From positions 1 to 64,000 of the forward strand of contig DUNA01000078.1 of NCBI GenBank assembly GCA_012839605.1: 64,000 nucleotides of DNA, in the 5' to 3' direction. This document shows positions 61,155-64,000 of the stretch, one piece after another. The stretch is from Bacteroidales bacterium. Its GTDB lineage: Bacteria > Bacteroidota > Bacteroidia > Bacteroidales > UBA932. Made by a program: the position numbers and the translations under genes. Under the pieces are notes generated by a model. It did no database searches. It worked only from the letters and a program-made list of their open reading frames with translations, and was not told the origin of the DNA. Position 1 is the stretch's first letter. Every line of letters starts with the position of its first letter.

Positions 61155-61157
61155 ACT

Positions 61158-61211
61158 GTAAAAAAAACAGAAAAAAGACACAGGGGTATGCAACGTTTTG
61201 ACATACCCCTG
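61158..61211 (-). terminator. Terminator after the DUF4493/DUF6359-like gene
   Basis: A 10-bp perfect stem (CAGGGGTATG at 61181-61190 with CATACCCCTG at 61202-61211) and an 11-nt loop. Two A-runs (61158-61176) form the minus-strand T-run. It is oriented for the minus-strand gene at 61288. Confidence 0.8.
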
Positions 61212-61251
61212 CATCTATTAAGTGGTTTTAGGTTTATAGGTTTCAACGATT

Positions 61252-61283
61252 GAGGCAGGTCCGGTTCTAGGACTGCCTCTTGT
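61252..61283 (+). terminator. Possible plus-strand terminator after the FKBP-like gene
   Basis: GAGGCAG pairs with CTGCCTC (61252-61258 and 61273-61279) and inner TCC with GGA, followed by a loose T-rich stretch (TTGTTGTTTT). It is about 100 nt past the stop at 61154 and runs into the convergent gene's end. Confidence 0.4.
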
Positions 61284-61287
61284 TGTT

Positions 61288-62376
61288 TTACCAAGAGTAT
61301 TCTTTTACGTTTTTTAATCCGTGAATATCCATATAGCTGTGGTTGATAGTTCCTTTCAACCATACTTTTTTGTTCAGATTCTCGGGATTATCCATAAGGT
61401 TTAAAGCGTTTCTAACAGAGGTTCCGCTTTTCAATTCTATAGAATACGTGTTTTCTTTTATTTGTTCGTCAGGGTTGTCCGCTAATGCCAGATTGGAGGC
61501 AACGGAAGTTTCACCGGGAGCAAAAGTTCTGTTTGATAGGTAACATCCTACAATATATCCATAAACCCATATGTCTCCTGTGTTATCCGGTAAGGTACGG
61601 GCTTGGGTTATACTGCAAGCCGTTTCTTTTGTCAAGCCGTCCGGGAACTCGTTATTGTCATAATGCTCATCATCCCAGATACCGTAATGCCACACCCTGG
61701 TTGTGTCTGTGGTAATTGAAAATACAGGTTCTACGTATTGTGTCAATGTATCCGGTGCATCCACTAAAAAAGTATACATATGGTTGGCGTCTATGGTTCT
61801 TTCGAAAGAACGGGACTGGATGTTGTTTTTGTACAACATGAGAATGACGGGGCCGGGATTGTAATAGCCCCAAAGGTGTTCTGTTGTTTTTTCAAACAAC
61901 AGTTCTCCATCAGAGCCGGTAATAATCATATGGCTTTCCGGATTGGAGTTCAAGTAATTTTCTGTAAATAAAACCCTGACACCGGCATTGTGCTGTGTAC
62001 ATACTATATTGGCATTGCAAGCACTCCCGGCAACAACATGTACTTGTGTTTGGTTGTAATAAAAGGGTTTTTCAAAAGCAGGTACTGTAAACCATTCATT
62101 ACATACGGTAATGGTATACGTTCCTTGTCTTAAAGAGAATGGTTCTCCCGTAACTTCCCCTACCGTACTGTTATAGAGGGTATCACCTTCTGCAGTGGTT
62201 AGAATGAAAACGAAAGAATCCACGTCCAGACTTTTGGTCTTTACGCCATAAGGTGTTCTTGTTGTTACTTTCACAAACAATTGACCATTGGGGTCATTTA
62301 CAACAACAAGGCCGTTGCAGGCCCATGTGGCAAGGAGTAATAGAAACCCGGCCATCTTAAAAATCGTTCTACACAT
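61288..62376 (-). CDS. Lipoprotein with DUF4493-like and DUF6359-like domains
   Basis: A 362-residue outer-surface type lipoprotein. Signal peptide AGFLLLLATWAC with lipid Cys near 20. Residues about 30-230 look like DUF4493 (KVTTRTPYGVKTKSLDVDSF, a repeated beta pattern common in Bacteroidales surface proteins). The C-terminal part (about 255-362) with DIWVYGYIVGCYLSN and KKVWLKGTINH resembles DUF6359, an OB-like domain. No enzyme motif is visible. Family names are from memory and moderately sure. It stands alone between convergent and divergent neighbours. Confidence 0.75.
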   Translation of the reverse strand: MCRTIFKMAGFLLLLATWACNGLVVVNDPNGQLFVKVTTRTPYGVKTKSLDVDSFVFILTTAEGDTLYNSTVGEVTGEPFSLRQGTYTITVCNEWFTVPAFEKPFYYNQTQVHVVAGSACNANIVCTQHNAGVRVLFTENYLNSNPESHMIITGSDGELLFEKTTEHLWGYYNPGPVILMLYKNNIQSRSFERTIDANHMYTFLVDAPDTLTQYVEPVFSITTDTTRVWHYGIWDDEHYDNNEFPDGLTKETACSITQARTLPDNTGDIWVYGYIVGCYLSNRTFAPGETSVASNLALADNPDEQIKENTYSIELKSGTSVRNALNLMDNPENLNKKVWLKGTINHSYMDIHGLKNVKEYSW

Positions 62377-62469
62377 AGCTTATCTTATTAAAAGGTTAAA
62401 TTTGATGTGAAAGAAATCCTTTTTGTAAGTAAAAAGAAGACAATACGTATAAAACAATAAAAAAAAGTT

Positions 62470-62477
62470 TAAGTTTG
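62470..62477 (+). promoter_or_regulatory. -7 element before the FAD oxidoreductase
   Basis: TAAGTTTG matches TAnnTTTG, 27 nt before the ATG at 62505. The rest of the 128-bp gap after 62376 is AT-rich with no further feature seen. Confidence 0.5.
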
Positions 62478-62504
62478 TGATTCGTTTTTTCAAACATACA
62501 GCTC

Positions 62505-64000
62505 ATGTCATCAATTAGAAAACATCCCATACTTCCTATTCCGGATGAAGATCTTATTTCCTTTACTTATGAAGGACAAACCGTTTTTGGTCAAAAAGGT
62601 TTTACCATAGCAGCCGCATTGCATCAGGCCGGATTGTTGGTTCATAAACACAGCCTGGAACAAAGGAACAGAAGTCTATCGTGCGGTATTGGCAAATGCG
62701 GAGCTTGTGAAATGTTGGTAGATGGAAAAGTCCGTAGAATTTGCATTACAAAAGTAGATGGGGTACAAGAGGTAAGAAGGATTCCGGAAGGTTTTCTTAC
62801 GGAAAGCGGAACGGTTCCTGTTGTAGGGGCCATAAAGGCGTATAAAACAGTAGTAGCCATCATTGGAGCAGGTCCGGCGGGATTGGCTGTTCGTGAGGAA
62901 TTGAATGAAAGAGGCATTCCCAATCTGGTAATAGACAACAACGACCGTATTGGAGGTCAGTTTAATATGCAGACGCATCAGTTTTTCTTTTTTGAAAAGG
63001 AGAAACGCTTTGGAGGCATGCGCGGATTCGAGATTGCTTCCAGTTTAGCAGGAGACAATCACGACGGCATCCTTCTCAACAGTACCATATGGGATGTGTT
63101 TGACAACAAAAGATTGGCAGTAAAGAACATTGAAACACAGGAGGTTTTTTATGTAGATGCGGAATATCTGGTAGTAGCTACAGGAGCCGTGCCTTTTATG
63201 CCGGCTTTTGCAAACGACGATGTGCCCGGAGTTTATACGGCAGCTGTGTTTCAAAGAATGATGAATAGCGAACTTACTTTGCTGGGAAAGAACGTTCTTA
63301 CGGTGGGTGCGGGGAACATAGGGTATTTGACGTCTTATCAGGCCATGCAAGCCGGTGCTCATGTGAAAGCCATTATTGAAGGCATGCCGCACGAAGGAGG
63401 ATTTCCGGTGCAGGCCAACAGGGTCAGGCGCCTGGGTATTCCCATCATTACATCCCACGTGTTGTTGGAGGCCATTCCCAACGAAGATTATACGGGAATT
63501 ACGGGAGCTGTGATTGCTCAATGTGAGAATTTTAAGGCAGTACCCGGTACAGAAAGAATATTGGAAGGGATTGATACCATCAATATATGTACGGGACTTA
63601 TACCTGATGACCAGTTGTTGCAAAAAGGACAGGAAGTATACGGTTTCAAATGCCATGGAGTGGGAGATGCCATTCGGATTGGAGAAGGTACATCTGCAGT
63701 GCTCCGCGGAAAGCAATGTGCTTACGAAATTATGCAGCAAATGGGTTTGAGAATTCCTTATGAGGAGTATTTGTCCGTGTCTAAGGAATATATTGACTCT
63801 CAGCAACATCCGGTGCGTATCCTTGAGAAACCGGCTGTGCCTTCGGAAGAACGAATGAAAGCCAAACCTTTTGTGTTGTTTGATTGTCTGTATGGGTTTG
63901 CCTGCAACCCGTGTACGTTTGCTTGTCCCTACGGAGCCATTACGAAAAGCTCCACTTCTACAGTACCTGTTGTGGACTATGATTTGTGCATTGGTTGTAT
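62505..64000 (+). CDS. [2Fe-2S]/FAD-dependent oxidoreductase, partial at window end
   Basis: A multidomain redox protein that runs off the window with 498 codons read and no stop. An N-terminal ferredoxin domain has the [2Fe-2S] ligands CGIGKCGACEM near residues 61-69 and a later Cys near 80. Then an FAD/NAD domain with IIGAGPAGLAVREEL near 125, VVATGAVPFMP near 225 and VLTVGAGNIGY near 266. A Cys-rich stretch CNPCTFACPYGAI near 467 and CIGC at the edge suggests [4Fe-4S] clusters. The layout recalls alpha subunits of opine or proline dehydrogenases and HcnB-like proteins. Substrate unknown. Confidence 0.85.
   Translation, partial: MSSIRKHPILPIPDEDLISFTYEGQTVFGQKGFTIAAALHQAGLLVHKHSLEQRNRSLSCGIGKCGACEMLVDGKVRRICITKVDGVQEVRRIPEGFLTESGTVPVVGAIKAYKTVVAIIGAGPAGLAVREELNERGIPNLVIDNNDRIGGQFNMQTHQFFFFEKEKRFGGMRGFEIASSLAGDNHDGILLNSTIWDVFDNKRLAVKNIETQEVFYVDAEYLVVATGAVPFMPAFANDDVPGVYTAAVFQRMMNSELTLLGKNVLTVGAGNIGYLTSYQAMQAGAHVKAIIEGMPHEGGFPVQANRVRRLGIPIITSHVLLEAIPNEDYTGITGAVIAQCENFKAVPGTERILEGIDTINICTGLIPDDQLLQKGQEVYGFKCHGVGDAIRIGEGTSAVLRGKQCAYEIMQQMGLRIPYEEYLSVSKEYIDSQQHPVRILEKPAVPSEERMKAKPFVLFDCLYGFACNPCTFACPYGAITKSSTSTVPVVDYDLCIGC

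Noticed and set aside
63045-63809. A 254-residue minus-strand ORF at the right end
   Set aside because: Lies opposite the FAD oxidoreductase, whose motifs are clear; its sequence has no recognisable domain.

Overview
The window looks like a chromosomal segment of an anaerobic Bacteroidales (Bacteroidota). The evidence is the Bacteroidota-type promoter element TAnnTTTG in front of many genes, the near absence of Shine-Dalgarno sequences, a complete Na+-NQR operon, a Bat (Bacteroides aerotolerance) operon, a SerA of the Bacteroidales/Entamoeba type, and many families largely confined to this phylum (DUF1460, DUF4290, DUF4834, DUF3822, probable DUF6051, DUF4493/DUF6359-like). No insertion sequence, phage, CRISPR array or rRNA was seen. 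Gene density is very high, and only one stretch over 300 bp (55623-56290) lacks a gene.

Layout. 1-3.9 kb: an alpha/beta-hydrolase-like protein, then an oxidative-stress block: oxyR divergent from a peroxiredoxin with a textbook OxyR box between them, a BFD-like [2Fe-2S] protein and a Gly/Met/Arg-rich DUF5320 protein behind a perfect palindromic operator. 3.9-16.5 kb: DUF1460 amidase-like protein, an OLD-type ATPase with an altered Toprim site, serC-serA-DUF1015, IMPACT-pyrB-pyrI, LuxC-type acyl-CoA reductase, miaA, an FKBP lipoprotein, an agmatinase-like enzyme and kdsD. 16.6-29.9 kb: recQ, a large uncharacterised membrane-anchored protein, DUF4834, an MsbA-like exporter, an acyl-CoA ligase, dCMP deaminase, an S41 protease, era, rluB and a MacB-type permease. 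29.9-32.5 kb: truA-exbB-exbD-tonB-like. 32.6-44.2 kb: one long same-strand run, moxR-DUF58-hypothetical-batA-batBC (a fusion)-batD-batE-DUF4290-ftsK-lolA. 44.1-52.8 kb: pyrE-SRPBCC-rRNA methylase, a NUDIX hydrolase and nqrABCDEF. 52.9-56.4 kb: pcrA with a very repetitive C-terminal linker, a tandem array of structured ~128-bp repeats, and tRNA-Asp. 56.4-64 kb: rsmD, DUF3822 and a hypothetical; nrnA and two FKBP lipoproteins; a DUF4493/DUF6359-like lipoprotein; and a [2Fe-2S]/FAD oxidoreductase cut by the window end.

How it works together. The first block is peroxide defence: OxyR senses peroxide and the box places it to activate the peroxiredoxin promoter. Na+-NQR makes a sodium gradient, and ExbB/ExbD/TonB couple ion flow to outer-membrane transport. 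The Bat proteins are envelope-stress or oxygen-tolerance factors. Most other genes are housekeeping (pyrimidine, serine, tRNA and rRNA modification, chromosome segregation, lipoprotein transport).

The most unusual signals are the repeat array after pcrA, whose inverted arms show compensatory changes between copies; two face-to-face palindromic promoter cores (truA/moxR and pyrE/NUDIX); several promoters whose -7 box sits only 4-6 nt from the start codon, implying leaderless mRNAs; and the tRNA-Asp gene that begins on the base after the rsmD stop codon.
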